From positions 48,506,072 to 48,570,071 of the forward strand of contig NC_059500.1 in NCBI RefSeq assembly GCF_018139145.2: a stretch of DNA of 64,000 nt, in the 5' to 3' direction. The notes below the pieces were generated by a model. That model was not told the origin of the DNA and ran no database searches. It saw nothing but the letters and a program-made list of their open reading frames with translations. Position 1 is the first letter of the stretch. Every line of letters starts with the position of its first letter. The position numbers and the translations under genes are program-made. This document shows positions 46,041 through 60,400 of the stretch, in pieces. Source of the DNA: Gymnogyps californianus. Its lineage: Eukaryota; Chordata; Aves; Accipitriformes; Cathartidae.

Positions 46041-49000
46041 TGCAAGACACAAGACAGAAACTGCATACAGGCACAGGCGCTGCAGGCATCAAAGGTGCCA
46101 TCTTTAAAATTTTCCTAACAATTGCTGAAACTCTCACGCTGACCTGCTGCTCTACACCTTAAAAACAGACTGATGCAAACAACCAACCAACGAGGTTCTT
46201 TGAAGAATGAGTTTTTAAAAGAGTTCAGCATAGTTGCTTTCAGTCCGAGCAGGAGAGAATGTGTTAATGAGTGCTACTGACACAGCCTCAACAGTATATT
46301 TGACTATTTGGAGATGAGGACAGTGACAAACCCTCTACAGGAAAAACATGTTCTAAGTACAGCTCATCACAAATTGAATGACTTGTGTCTCTTAGAAAAA
46401 CAATGGAGAATTTTTTCTGCTGTTGTTGTTCCAGGGTTTATCCCTGTTTGAGCCAACCACCAATAAAAAGAGTACAACTTTTTTTGAAGGGATTGACAGA
46501 ATGATTCAGCTCTGATCCACTAATGACGGCTCCTTCCTATCCTCTATCTCTGCAGCATGTAAACCGGCCATAACCCCGGCCAGGGAGCCTCTGGATCCAA
46601 GATTAACCTGAACCATCTTGCACTTTTAGTCACGGATGTTCCTCATTTAGCACCCAACAGTCAGCCACAATAGCAATCACCATTTAAGCAGGAGCCAGAG
46701 CCAAGGTCTCTGGCTGAGACTGTAACAAGTCTTCCTCCGTTTATATGCATATAAAAATGAACTGAGTACTTTACATTGAAAAAGTGAACTTTTCATTTCA
46801 AGATGTAGTCTTGAATGTGAAGTTCATTCATTTATAGCCAGAAGTGCAAAGAGAGGCAAAGTATTGCAGAGATCTCCTTTTACCTTGGTGAATCCTTGCA
46901 CGAATCAGTGTTTATCTGACTGCAAATTCCCAAGTGCTTCTGCTTTCAAGCTATTAATAGTGAGAAGGTGAAGGAATAGCAAGCGTAAGAAATTGTAGCT
47001 GTGTTCTCTGTACCCTAAAAATGCCATGTCTGAACAGCAAAGTTATTAACTCTTTATTCATTTGCAAGAGTGTGAGGTTTAAATGGAAAATAATATTGAA
47101 CAATACACCAACGATGTCACTGTTCCCCTTGGGCAGTCTCAATTCACATCACTATTCAAAGCGCTAGCCACTCTTCTAGTCAGCACAGAGAATACACAAA
47201 ATATTAGGACACATTTTTTAATGTAATAAAATGCCAGTTAAATAACTTTGTCCCTAAGCCATTTTCCAGCTACAAGTGGATATTCAGATCCCCGTACTGT
47301 GTGTCTGTGCTACTGTAACTCTCAAGCTACAACAGAGACAGATCATGGCATGAGATGCCTGGGGAAGCTGGTAACGAAATAAAAATTCCTTCATTTCTAA
47401 CCCTCCCACACTCAGTCTAAGACTGATCTCCCCATCACTGAAGACAACTGCAATTTTCCCCACCACTTTCAGTTACAGAAGGGATTCAGCCCTACATGAC
47501 AGTAACAAAGTCTTTTCCATTTCCTGGCTCTTGTGACAAGCAGGAAGTCAACTGATGATCCCAGATTACTTTGTTCTAAGAACATACTGAAATGACAGCG
47601 GACATACTGCTGACATCTTGAACAAAGACTTCATGGACTGAGAGCTCAAAGTCTTTCCGAACCACAGCCCAAGCTTAAGTCTGAATTATGCTAAGATACC
47701 ACACATGATCACGACGAGCCGAGTGAGCACCTCTCCAGAGGCCACCTACAAAAACCTCTTTGGTACCTTGCACAGTGTGTATGAGTACAGGACTTCCACA
47801 AGTGAGAAATTCTCACTGCTGTCTCCTACCACTTCAACCCATCAGCAGTCTAAAATTCATTTCAGCAGCATAACACCCCTGGTTATGAATTTTTTATAAG
47901 CCCTAACGACAACTTATCTCTGTCAAAGAGACTCAGCAGGATCTAGAATGACAGGGGCACTCTTACCACTGAGAACACCAAACTTGCCTTAAACATCCCT
48001 GTAGACTTTCAGCAAAGAAATCCTGGGATACATGTGCAATGCATCAGTGCTTCCAGCTGCCACAAGGTGGCAAGGCAGAGAACAGGCTGTTGTGAGCTCT
48101 TCAATTCCCTTTGAACTACTGGCAACAGTCTGCACTGGTAACTACGTGAACAGGGATGGTATATGTAACACAAGCACTCAGAATAGCCTCTTGCCTTTTC
48201 TATTACATCAGAGTTTCACCTCCTTCCTAGTGAGAGATGATGCTAAAAGCTAAACCATACTGCTGTTAATAGAACTCTGCCAGGCCTTTGGTCTGGCTAT
48301 GACAATGCTATTCCCAGCTTCCACATCTCCCTGTGATTGCCTTCCAGACAAGAAAAAAATGAGGATAAACAATTAGGCAAATTTCTGTTTCAATTTTTTT
48401 TCCCCTTTTAGTCTGCAAAAGTAAAAATTAATAAAAATTAAACCCACAAGTACCTGGCTGAAGCTCTGGATTTCCCCACTGAAACAAGTGTTTGTCATCA
48501 TTGGAAATATAGATCATTTTGTTCATCTAGTAGGCAACTGATGGTGCTATTTTTAAAAAATAAATCTTTTAGTGGAAAAAAAATAAAATAGAAAATAAAC
48601 CTTTTATCTGCTGCTGAAAATGGTGACTATTTTCCACTAGTTTAACAGTACAAATTAGATAAGTTCTTGTTTTGTTGTTAAAGGTAAACTATTCCTCTGT
48701 GTACTTGTTCACGAGAAATTTATGATTCCATCAAAAATGAAAATGAGCTCTACAAAAAGGTACTACAAAAAGACCAAAGAACCGAACAGTGAATGCCACG
48801 TTGATAGAAGGAATTCGAGTTCCTAATAAATTTCATTGGACTTCACCATCATGGTAAGAATTAATCTTAAATGGTAATACTACTATTACATACTACTACC
48901 ATGACCAGCTGATTTCAACAAGGTTACTATTACATGTTTTTAGAGAAAAGCAGATGTCATATTGATAGTTCTGTCAACGCTCTGTATCTTCCTGTATGCT

Positions 49001-52000
49001 TGTGTCTATACGCCACTAAACCAGATATATGAACAATATCAGATTTGTCGTCCACCAGCTTATTGCAACATGGTTATGCCAAGATGGACTTCTCAAAAAG
49101 TCTGACCTTCTTTTCTTCTCTTAGAATGCATTGTTAATTCCTGCAAATTAGTATTTTTTCAATGCCTCTTCAAGACTAGCATCAGGAGAGTTCAAAGGAA
49201 AGATGGAACACAGAAATACAAGACAAGATTTCCTTCAGTCTCCCTCTTGTAGTGGACATTTAAAATATTTCTGAATGGACAAGGGATGTAAACCAAATAG
49301 TGTTCTGCTGGAAGAAAGGTAAAAGTAGACTACAGTCAAGCTTCTCCACAGAGAGCTTTTTCTTAGGCTGAAATAAAACAACACCAAGAGCTGACACTAA
49401 GTGCAGCTTCCCTTTAAGGAGAGGTCACAGGGGAGCAATATGCTCTGGGACACCAACATATAGCACACTCTACGCTGGAAACCACAGACTTGAGTGAAAG
49501 TGCTCCCAGCCAAAACAGGCATCACTGTTCCAATGTCACTGATCTCTGCACAAGTAAGCACGAAGGAAAGAACAGTAGAAGACTCGATTTTCAAATCAGC
49601 AGTGTTCTGGGGAAGCCTAGAAGAAATGTGACCTTGTAACGTCCCACAGACAGGAACCATTAACATATTGATGCAAATTTCAGATCAGCACTGGCTTTTC
49701 AGCTGAGTATCTTCTGTGATTCCCGAACTGCCAAAGCTCAAAATAAATATATTTATGTAGTCTCATCTATAAAGCCAACAAATCAATGTACTTATTTTTA
49801 CTGTCTCATTTGAAAACTCCCTTGCCAAATGGAGCAACCTTTTTTCCTCTTCCTCTACCTATGGACTGCAATAAATCAGGACTCATTTCACCCTTAGTTC
49901 ACTGATAATTCACCTACTTGGCATAGCAAGTACCTAAATCTCAAGCATCTGCACTGAGATTTGGGTATTTTGAACATGACCAAAATGTCACATGGACTTT
50001 CCTATATAAAGTTAAATTACAAAGTTATTATTTTATTGATGCTGTTGAACTTCCAAAATACCCTGCAAATCATTTCCCTTCCTGTCTTAATCAGATAAGC
50101 TATTCCTGCATAACACAATTATCTTGAATCTTCCATACAGATCCACTTTCTTCAGATTCCCTTTGTAGGCCTCCACATAGTTTGAGGGGGAGAAAAGCAG
50201 AGAAAAGATAATGAGCTTAAAAGCCTTGAACAATGAATAATCCCTTTGACAGTGCTGGATTCTGCAGAGGTTAGTGCTCAAAAGCAGTTTAAAATTATTT
50301 ACTAAATTACGTTGAATTTGTGCTTGCTGAAGACTAAAAGCGTGCAATACAGCAGTTACCGTGGCTTAGCTGTGCTGTGGCACTTTGATAATGAGCATCA
50401 CTGAACGTGTCAGAGCCTGAGACACGTCAGAACTTTAGCCATCATTGCATCACAAAGACGCTCTCATCGCACAAAACAAGACTGAGAGACCAATTGTCGT
50501 TGGTGTAATTCGGACTGTACAGTCAAAAGTATTTGTGCATTACCACGCATGACTCATTTCTTAACTAATTGTTTACCACCACTTCCTAAAGTTAATTGTG
50601 TGAACACGAAGGGGATTATTGTGGTGTGTCAGCATTTCCTATAAAGACTGCATCCCCATTTGCAAATGCATCAGCATTTTTCCTTCCTCAGACCAACTCT
50701 AAAAATGTGTATTTTTTTAACCCCAGCATTTGTGTTTTGAATGTTTGCGTTTCTCCCTTTTAGACAGCTTACAATGGAAACTTAAATTTTCAAGAGGTCT
50801 TTTTTTCTGTTCCTATGAAAAAGCCATTATTTGTATGAAAGGACTTACTCAATATCCCTTTTTTAGGAAAATTAAATCCCCAGTTCTCATATTTGCACAA
50901 CTAGAGAGCTTCCACAGGAGGTCCTGAGAAGAAGGATAATAAATACTCTTATTTGGTTTAAAATGCCAGGGAGGCTGCATCTACCAGTCTCGCCCACTAA
51001 TCCTCACTGCTGTGCTCATCTTCAACCTGTTTTTATCTCCTGAACACAGTGTTTTCCAGAGTCATACTCCACTGAAGCCTTCTCCTTTTTTTCCCCCAAC
51101 AGTAATTCTGCTACCACTTGCATCCCTGATGCTGAGGGGTCCCTCACTTAGCCATCTGAATCAAAACTGACTTTGCTGACTGAGGCAGCATCAGGGCTTC
51201 AGGGAAAGGCCCAGAGGATGTTGTCCTCTCTGCCTTTATGAAAGGAGGGACAGAATTTCTCACCAGGTAAGCTCCCTTGCTCTTACAACGCTATACTCTA
51301 CTTGGTCACAAGTAGGCTGTGGTTTGCAGTGTCACTGGATGTCTTTCTTGCTTTCAGAGCCTTTCACTTCTAAATAACCTCTTCTACTCTAAGAAACTGA
51401 AGCTACTTAAGAAAGAACAGCAGACAATCAGTGAAACCCTGGCTTAAAAATGCTTGCAAATGCAAACTGAAACTTCTGTGCCCCAATCAAATGCTTATAA
51501 GGACTTTCTGTCTATGACCTCTACCTCTCATGGATAAATGTTGCAGTCTATTAATGCTTGACAAAAATTTTGTGAAAATTTGTAGTTCTCAGCAAAATTT
51601 GCTCCATTCTATAGCTGGTGTTAAAGCATTACTCCTCTATCACGTGATTACAAGACAAATTAGCCAGTGGCCTCACCAGCAAAAAGAAGAAACACTGGAT
51701 TTGGAACTTATCAGTGAGGATTAGGGAGGAAAATCAGTAAGAGAGGAGTGTCTTGCAAGACACAAAGCCACATGTATCTACTCACATTTCGTTTAGTCAT
51801 ACAGAGAACACTTATTCCCAAGCACACCTCTGTGCTTTAAATAAATCACAAGCCTAACTGGGCTTTAACTATTGTTCAATTATTGTTCACTAGTGAAAGA
51901 AGATGCCATAACCCTCTCAGTGTGACCTGCCTCTTACGTCAGAATCACCGACAGCTGTTCCCACTACCACCACAGTAGTTGCCGTCATCACTGGTTATAT

Positions 52001-53309
52001 TATTTCATGTCCTCACCAAACTTTTAAAGTATTTGTGTTTTGAATATTCTTCAACATATCAGAAGTAGCTCAAGGAATAACCACTTATTTGAGAATTCAA
52101 GTTCAAAGAAAATCACTGTGCAGAACTTGAAGTAGAAAAATAATCTATTTTCTTTCCCTAAATACGCAGAACAAAAATTCTATAATATATTAAAATAAAG
52201 TAATAATAAACATTAGGATTTTAAGAGCTTAAAAATTTCCATACATCTTCTGTAGTTGGAATGAATTAAGCTACAAAAACTACCTATACAAAAATGTTTG
52301 ATATGTTACGTATAAATATCTACCTCACAAGCTCCTGTTTACTTCAACATATCAAAATCTGTCTTCCTAGCCTTAAATCAAAACCCTGAGCCTAGGTGAA
52401 AAATTTGAAAGCACAACTGAGTGTTTCAGGAAGCATGACATTTTCATCACCTGCACAGTGCCTGAAGACCAGGCCCTGCATCCTCTAAGAACCTAGAGAT
52501 CTGGGTTGATCTCCAAGACGTACGTAGACACTGTACCCCTGAGCAGCCTGGTCTATCTCCCAAGCTAGCCGTAACTCATTATTGCTTCAGCCTCTTTCGC
52601 CAGCATGAGCAACCCGACATGACCATCCCCCTGTCCCTCCTTTTTCACACCCACCACTTCAGGCAGATCTACACTGCCTACTTTCCCTGACACAACTATC
52701 TAAGTGTTGGCTGGGAACTGACTTGACTCCAAAAGAAGCCGTTTGCACAGGAGAAGCAAAGCAATTTTTCCTTCTATAGTTTGTTTTACTTGTATGGGCT
52801 TCATAGAGGCTTTAATCACGATGGTATTGTTAATACAGCAATCACGGGTATTTGCCAGGCTCATATACTAATACTTCCATATTGGTACGGTGATCCTCAT
52901 TTAGCTAGAGCCTCCCTTTCCCACTGCCACTGAACAACACCCTATAGGCAGAGACTCTGACATGCAGAGCTCACTTTGTGAAACTTATCTGGAGCTGACT
53001 CCCTCTACTCAGTGCAGAAGAATCGAGTCGCAATCCTGCTGTTTTTATAAAACTACTCCACTGGGGTCAAGATATCACCCAGCGCAGGTGAGTCATCTCT
53101 GCGGCTTTATGTACGGGAAAGCAATTCACAAAGTAGAACTGGAGGAGGTGAGATTTAAAGCAAACTTTATAGGGGACTCAAGAATCATTTTCTTGACAGT
53201 CTTAAGGATTGGTTAATGAAGTTTCACACACTGCTGTTGTGAACGTAAATAGTCAAAAACATATTATGCAATGGAGAGGATGTGTAGTACTTAATTAAAG
53301 CATCCATTA

Positions 53310-54065
53310 TCTATGATTTTGATACTGTATCTCACAGTATCTTTCTGGACAAAATGTCCAGCATACAGCTAGACATGTCCGTACCACTTGGGTGAACAAT
53401 TGGCTGACGGGTCGGGCTCAAAAAGTTATAGTAAATGGGGTTACCACAGGCTGGCGGCCAGTCACCAGTGAGGTTCCCCAGGGCTCAGTTTTATGGCCAG
53501 TGATCTTTAATGCTTTTATAAATCATCTGGACACAGGAATCGAATGTACATTAAGTAAGTTTGCTGATGATACTAAACTAGGAGGAGCTGTGGACTCCCT
53601 TGAGGGTAGAGAGACCTTACAGAGAGATCTGGATAGACTAGAGCTGGGCAATCACCAACCATATGAAATTTAACAAGAGCAAGTGCAGGATTCTCCACCT
53701 AGGACTGGGTAATCCTGGTTATACATACAAACTGGGGAACAAGAGGCTGGAGAGCAGCCCCACGGAAAGAGGTGTGGGGGTTTGGGTTGGTGGCAAGTTG
53801 AATATGAGTCAACTGTGTGCCCTGGCAGCCAAAAGGGCCAACCGTGTCCTGGGGTGCATCAAGCACAGCATCCCTAGCCGGTCGAGGGAGGTGACTGTCC
53901 CACTCTGCACTGCACTGGTGCGGCCCCACCTCGAGTAATCTGTGCAGTTTCGGGCTCCTCAGTATAAGAAGGACATCAAACTATTAGAGTGAGTGCAGAG
54001 GAGGGCGACCAAGATGGTGAAAGGCCTCGGGGGCAAGACTTAGGAGGAGTGGATGAAGCCACTTG
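53310..54065 (+). mobile_element. CR1 LINE fragment, truncated at both ends
   Basis: Begins near [20 protein letters not shown] (reading from about 53316), continues with [20 protein letters not shown], then the intact [18 protein letters not shown] box, and later NMSQLCALAAKRANRVLGCI. A 2-nt deletion near 53644 shifts the frame, and an in-frame TAA follows the LE of RPHLE near 53937-53939. Sequence similarity ends around 54065, well before the CR1 3' end, so the tail was lost later or the copy was rearranged. It belongs to a different subfamily from the copies at 1387 and 11083. Confidence 0.88.
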
Positions 54066-56823
54066 TTGGGAAGGATATTATCCCAACACCAACAATGGAA
54101 AGAAAAGGCCATATACTATACCTACTCTATGGGGGAATTCACTTTATTGATTTTGAAATTTCTGAGCTTTTATTACTTTGAAATCTCACAATTTTGTTTA
54201 GTATTTTCCTAAAAGCTCCAGAACTTGGAGGCAAATGATTACTTGAAAATGCTTACTTCATGGATTTTTAAATTTGGCCCCTGCACTTGTTGGAAGGTTT
54301 GGAAACACGAACACCCAAAGCTTCAAATCAAGAACAATACAAAACCAGTCCAGAAGCATTTTTTTTTAACTCATGCTTTTAATCCAGCCTCTCATATCAT
54401 AATAGCCCACCTCATGATTTTTAAATGTTCACAGCTGACTATGCTATATATCAAAATAGCACCGCTTGTCTCATTAAACTACCATAATTTGCAACTTGGA
54501 TATGCAACATAAAATATTAATCGTCACTTCAGAAGCCACTTTCATCTCTTAATTTGTAACAGGATAATGCTCTGCTTAAGTCTGCTTCAAAAAGCTTGCT
54601 AATGCTTTTTCTGCTAGTATCCATATTTTGCCCTTTTGTTTGTGTTTGCAGTGGACACATATGAAAGGGAAGCACCATTTTTAGATATTTTGCACTGGTC
54701 AGATGGTAGCAGTAGCTTGTCATTTTCTCTGACCTCATTCTAAAGTCTGCCCAAAGAGGTACTGCAGATTACCAGAGGTAGGATGTATACATCTAAATAC
54801 CTCCCATGCTGACACATGAAAAAAATGGACACATACACAAAAGCACGTATCTCCTTTGTCTGAGTATAATGTGCACATCCTCATGGCTGGGAGTGCTTGA
54901 TACATAATCATATACAGATCTGTGAATAGGGGATGCATTGCAGTAATTTCACTGCTAGTTCCACAAGGACAAGTAAAGCAGAGGAACATGAAATGAAAAA
55001 GGCTTGCATGTCTACGGGGAGACTCTAATTGGATTAAAGAATTTTAAATCCATCTCCAAATGCAGAGAAGCAAAGAGTGACTCATAGGCCTTTCTGCAGA
55101 GCATGCAGAGGTGAAATTAGCAGGGAAGATGGGGGTTATGTGGGCAGTAGTACTGCTATAAAAACAAATACATTTGTAGTGTAAAAAAACAAGTACAAGT
55201 AATGAATTCATATGGCTCCTAAGAGCTTCATAGTTCCTGAGAGAGAACCAGGACCAGAACAGAGGACGTGTAATTGCCACATACAGCATCACCCCAAAAG
55301 CAGCAAACTGCCAAGGCATCTGAAAATAGGCAAAGCTGGGTTAGTCTCAGTGGCACAGCTACTTCTCATGATGTCACTCAAGCAATTGAGCTGTAAAACT
55401 GTCCATATCAAGTTAGTGTCGTATAAAGGAAGTGTCTGGGAAGGTGTGTAAAAGAAGTGTCTGTCACACACTGTTTTTGTCTGGTTTTGTCCTCACAGCA
55501 GCAAGGACACAGGTAGAGGACTGGGTGTATATGTAGGATACCACTGGGATACGCCTATCCTTACAGTTATTTGCAGCATGAGCTGTAACAGTCTGAGGGC
55601 AAAGCAATCTCTCTGTTGTTAGCTAGACACATGCCCTCCTGGACCTCTGCTGTGTGCAGCTCCCCTGAACTCTCTACTGAAAAAATACAACACAGGCTAT
55701 TCAGGTTGAGGGCCACTGCTTGGACAATTCTTAGCAAGTGTTTAGTTCATATTAAAGAACCGAGATCACTTGCAATGCTGCTCAGCAATGCCATTAATTC
55801 TTATGCATAGAAAATTATAATAGCCCTAGAAAACACAAGTAAACAGAAGGAACAGAGCTCTCATGAAGCCTATTTGCAAAGATAAGCATCCTTTCTGCAG
55901 CATGACAGTAAACTACACCACGGAGCTGACATTTGATTTAGAAAGATTTAAAGAAAAAAGATATCTATCCACCTCACATGAAAGCACTCTGTAACAAAAA
56001 GGGCTTTCTGAAAACTTCAAAGATCCATGCAGTCTTGAAAATTTTGACATCCACGTGCCCCTACCAAGCAAGACTGCAGAGATCACAATGACTCTATAGA
56101 ACCAGAGAGACATATAATGAGATATATAGTAAATAGTGTATTTATTTGCTGCAGTTACTCCTATACACTGTATCACCTTATTACAAGGATACAAATGTCC
56201 CATCACATAAAGAAAAGGAATTAAGAGCACTGTTAATGGTTTCTTTACCCCACTCATCAATATGTTCAGGCTTCAACACATGCTGAGCTCTGGGAGTCAG
56301 TATCATCAATAGCAAATACAGGCTAAACCAAACACAAGATATCTAACAGAGAGACATATATATATAACAGATATACACAGAAAGTATTAGCTACCTATAT
56401 ATTTTATTGGCATGACCATACCATTCTATTCTCCTGTCTCAATGAAAGCACAAAAGCCACACAATTAAAACTTAATAAAATCTGTCTCTAAGGAGCACAG
56501 ATATGAAAGATAATAGATCAAGAACAGAAGCATGTTGTTGGAGTGTCTCCTTCTAATCCTCTTGGGGCAGTGTGATAAACTGTTACAGCATTTTTAAAAA
56601 TTTTTCTTCCTTTAACAACTTCTGCAGTGTTGAATGCAAAGAAGAAAAAGTGACGATTGTTTTTTCTCCTGAATTTCAGCTTTTTTTTGTTCTCAAAATT
56701 ATTTGTAGGGTACCATTTAGACCTTGCATGCATTAGAAGAAGTTCTGACATTAAAAATCATTTTATCTTCCTCAAATCCATAACAAAATTCATGATCAAA
56801 AAAGAAAAGGCTCCCAAAAATTC

Positions 56824-57403
56824 CATGGTGTCCTGGTTTCGGCTGGGACAGAGTTAACTCTCTTCTTAGTAGCTGGTACTGTGCTGTGGTTTGGATTTAG
56901 TGTGAGAATAATGTTGATAACACGCTGATGTTTTAGTTGTTGCTAAGCAGCGCTTATCTTAAGCCAAGGATTTTTCAGTTTCCCATGCTCTGCCAGCAAG
57001 CAGGTGTGCAAGAAGCTGGGAGGGAGCGTGGCCGGGGCAGCTGACCTGAACTAGCCAAAGGGGTATTCCATACCATGGAACTTCATGCCCAGTATATAAA
57101 CAGGGGGGAGTTCGCCAGGAGGCACGGATTGTGGCTCTGGCATCGGTCAGCAGGCGGTGAGCAATTGCATTGTGCATCACTTGTCCTTTCTTTCTTTTTT
57201 TTTTTTTAATTCTTTTTCATTACAATTATTATTATTCCTAGTTAGTAGTGTATTTTTATTTTTACTTTAGTTATTAAACTGTTCTTATCTCAACCCACGA
57301 GTTTTACTTTTTTCCTTTCCTCCTCCCCACCTCACTGGGAGGGGGAGGGGGAAGCGGCTGTGTGGTGCTTGGTTGCTGGCTGAGGTTAAACCACAACACA
57401 TGG
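56824..57403 (+). mobile_element. Solo LTR copy 5 (ERVL-like), with 5-bp TSD
   Basis: The LTR is 56829-57398 (570 bp), starting TGTCCTGG and ending CAACA, flanked by CATGG (56824-56828 and 57399-57403). It is very close to copy 1 over its 5' two-thirds. TATATAAA is at 57093-57100 and ATTAAA at 57273-57278. The ATT-rich stretch is shortened, which explains most of the length difference. It is the only one of the five outside the predicted gene. Confidence 0.9.
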
Positions 57404-60400
57404 TCAAAACACGCAATGCTAAGTTTGTTCAAACTGCTCTCTCACCAGTGGTCTTTCAAACCTTTGGAAATCCACAACTCCAGTTCAAAGATCAGGAACA
57501 ATACACTTGTAGGTAGGTACAATTGTAAAATTGCGCAGAATGGCACTGCTTCACTTACGTGCTAGCAATAGGACTTCTGCACTTGAACCACTACGGCCAG
57601 CATAGACATGGAATAAACATCCCATAGTCTTCGCACAACTTCATTTCCGTGAGTGGTCATAGTCTTCCTGATAGTGCTGGGCAAGATAGGCACAAAAGGT
57701 TACATACCAAGGAACAACTTCTTCCTTTCATTGTAGAAAATACTGTAAACCACAGCCTGACTACCTAGGGTTTCTCCAAGCCCCACAGCTGACAGACACA
57801 CCTAAGGGTGCTCCAAGGCATCTCCCACTCTTTCACCAAGAACACACTTTTGCATGCTAGCTGACACATAGCTTTTGCACAGATAAAATAGAAGACACCC
57901 TAAAGTGCTCTTTTTCTCTGTTTTTAAACCTGAAAGTCACATTCATACATCTCAGGGCCAAGTCTGCTCCACCTGTATGTCTAGCAAGTTAAGAAAGTCC
58001 ACACAAAAAAGCAAATTCAGGGAGTATCCCTGTGGAAAAGCCTTTAACCTCCATGTCTTGAGCAAACCTATGATTAAATAGGAGGTACACCAACCTGTTT
58101 AAAGAGAGAATGGTTCTCACCACATATATTAACAAAACTATAAATTCTTTGATGGATTAAAGTATTATCCGTGAGAAGCAGTGTTTATCACAATTTGTCA
58201 AGCGTTTGTGAGAACTCTGGGAAATTATAGCCAGACAGCCCAAATTTTAAAAAGATGATGAATTATGATCAACTCATTCTCAATGCAGAAAATTTACCTC
58301 TTCAAATGAACTCTCTTCATCTGAATATTCAACTTTACAAAGAAATTAAATATAAGGACTTAAAAATAACATAAATGTACAGGATGTCCCCATCTTTCTC
58401 CTACCACACACAACAAATTAGCTGCAGTGCAAATGAAGGATTGGAAGGGAGTTAAAATTCATGCCATGTGGCTCTGATGAAGTGCATTGCTTGACTGGAA
58501 GTATCTGGAAAGATTAAGGCTCCAGAGGCCAAGAGGCATCATGGTCTTGACTCTTCAGAGGGATTCAAAGTCCAGGGACTTCCTATACTCACCTAAGATG
58601 TTCCAGTTCCTGCAAGGAGCTTTGCCTATTTAGTGTAGATTAAATCCATCAGGTCTTCCAGCCCCACTGATGGCAAAATCTCAGCTGGCATCTCATGGAG
58701 AAATAGTAGGTCTATCTCTGGCTGAAAAGCATAGTTTTAAAACAAAGTATTTCAAATCACTGACGAGACAGGTATGGCAGTACCATCACTCACCAGCACT
58801 GTACACTTGGGCAATTTAGCAAGTCAGGAATTACACAGCACTCCTCTGCAGCAAGACCAGCATAAGACAAGATCATACTCTACTCACTGGGCTCTGGTCG
58901 CATGAGAGCAATGGCTCCCATCAGAGATAAACAAAGAGATACGTAATAGCAATAAGATCCAGGATAAATAGACATTTGCCCTCAAGGCCTCATTTACAAT
59001 AGCCATCCTTCTTGGCATACCAAGAGATCAAGAATTCACAGTTTCCTCACTAGTTTGCAGCTGGTTTTTCAGTGTCACAGCTTTGGCATATTGGTGAGAC
59101 AAAAGTGATGCAAAACAGGGAGAGGAATTCACAGGAAAGCTTGCACTGCCAGTGGGGATCCCTTAGTTACTAGGAATACCTATTGCCCAGCTTTTATCTG
59201 GGTGCACGGAAAAGGAGTGGTTAAGGATCCTTTACTTCTTAGGCCAACTAAGGCAGATATCAGAGCTCACAAGAGAGCACAGAAGTGGTTCCTCATCAGC
59301 CTCCTGGGTTTGCACGATCCAAACCTTGGAGATGTGAACAATCAGTGGTGTAGCGTGGCACCCAGTGTCTCAGATCTGCTGAAGGTGATACTCCTTGGTG
59401 GCAAGACAGCAGTGTTACCCAGAGCACCACAGATCACACGCTGCTTTTCAGGAGTCAATGGCCTCTTAGTATTTCATGGCTCTGTAACAGTCTCCATGTA
59501 GGTCTGTGCCTCAGAAGACAGAATCTAGTTCTTTAAAATATGCTCAAGGTAAAGAAACCTGCTCTGCTACATCTGTTCACTATTACACCGTTTCTTAAAA
59601 TACAGCCCTCTCTGTCCATAAATCTATATGATTTCTTTTCCCTGTGGATGATGTTACTTTTCTTCTTTTATCTACCTACACACTTGCTTGCAAAGGAAGT
59701 TAGCAGTAGCCAAGCAATTTACTAAATTTAAAACTCAAGTCAAACCATCAGCTGAACAGAGAGCTTTTCACAGCTGTGTGAAAACAAGACTTTAAATATT
59801 CACATGGCATAGAAAAGCCCTCCTGGACTTCGACTATTTCCTGCAGCTTTCACAAGCATTTGGCTTGTGAAAGTATTCTAAGTAGTGCAAATAAATTGAA
59901 AAGATAAATGCTTAGCAACTACCAAGTACCTTTTCCAGACTGCAGGTGCATTAGAGTTTCAGTGCAGATCAGAAGTTAACTTTTTTAAATAAATCTCATG
60001 ATCATCCCCACTTACTCCACTATGATTTAGACTGCAGAGCAGTCTTGTAGCATAGGAACTGGATTCCTTTTGAATGAAACTGAAGCAGAAATTTTTCTCC
60101 AAGAGCTCCCCTGATGTGCTTCAACCACTAGCAGGCATTCAATCCACAGGACCAGACTACAGGTAGTTCAAAATCAAACTAGAAAAATCATAAACGTCCA
60201 CTGGGGGACACTGTGTCCTATGCGCCAACTGTTTTGTTCTACAGACCTGTGCCTTCTGCACTGTATGACTTTCCAACATAGACATAGCCTCAGAAGTTCA
60301 GGTCAGCTGCTACATCACTCAATCTGAAAGAAAGCAGGAGGGAGGGGCAAAACCATGCACTTGTCAAAGATCTGGCACACATTTTAAACTGGAACAGCTC

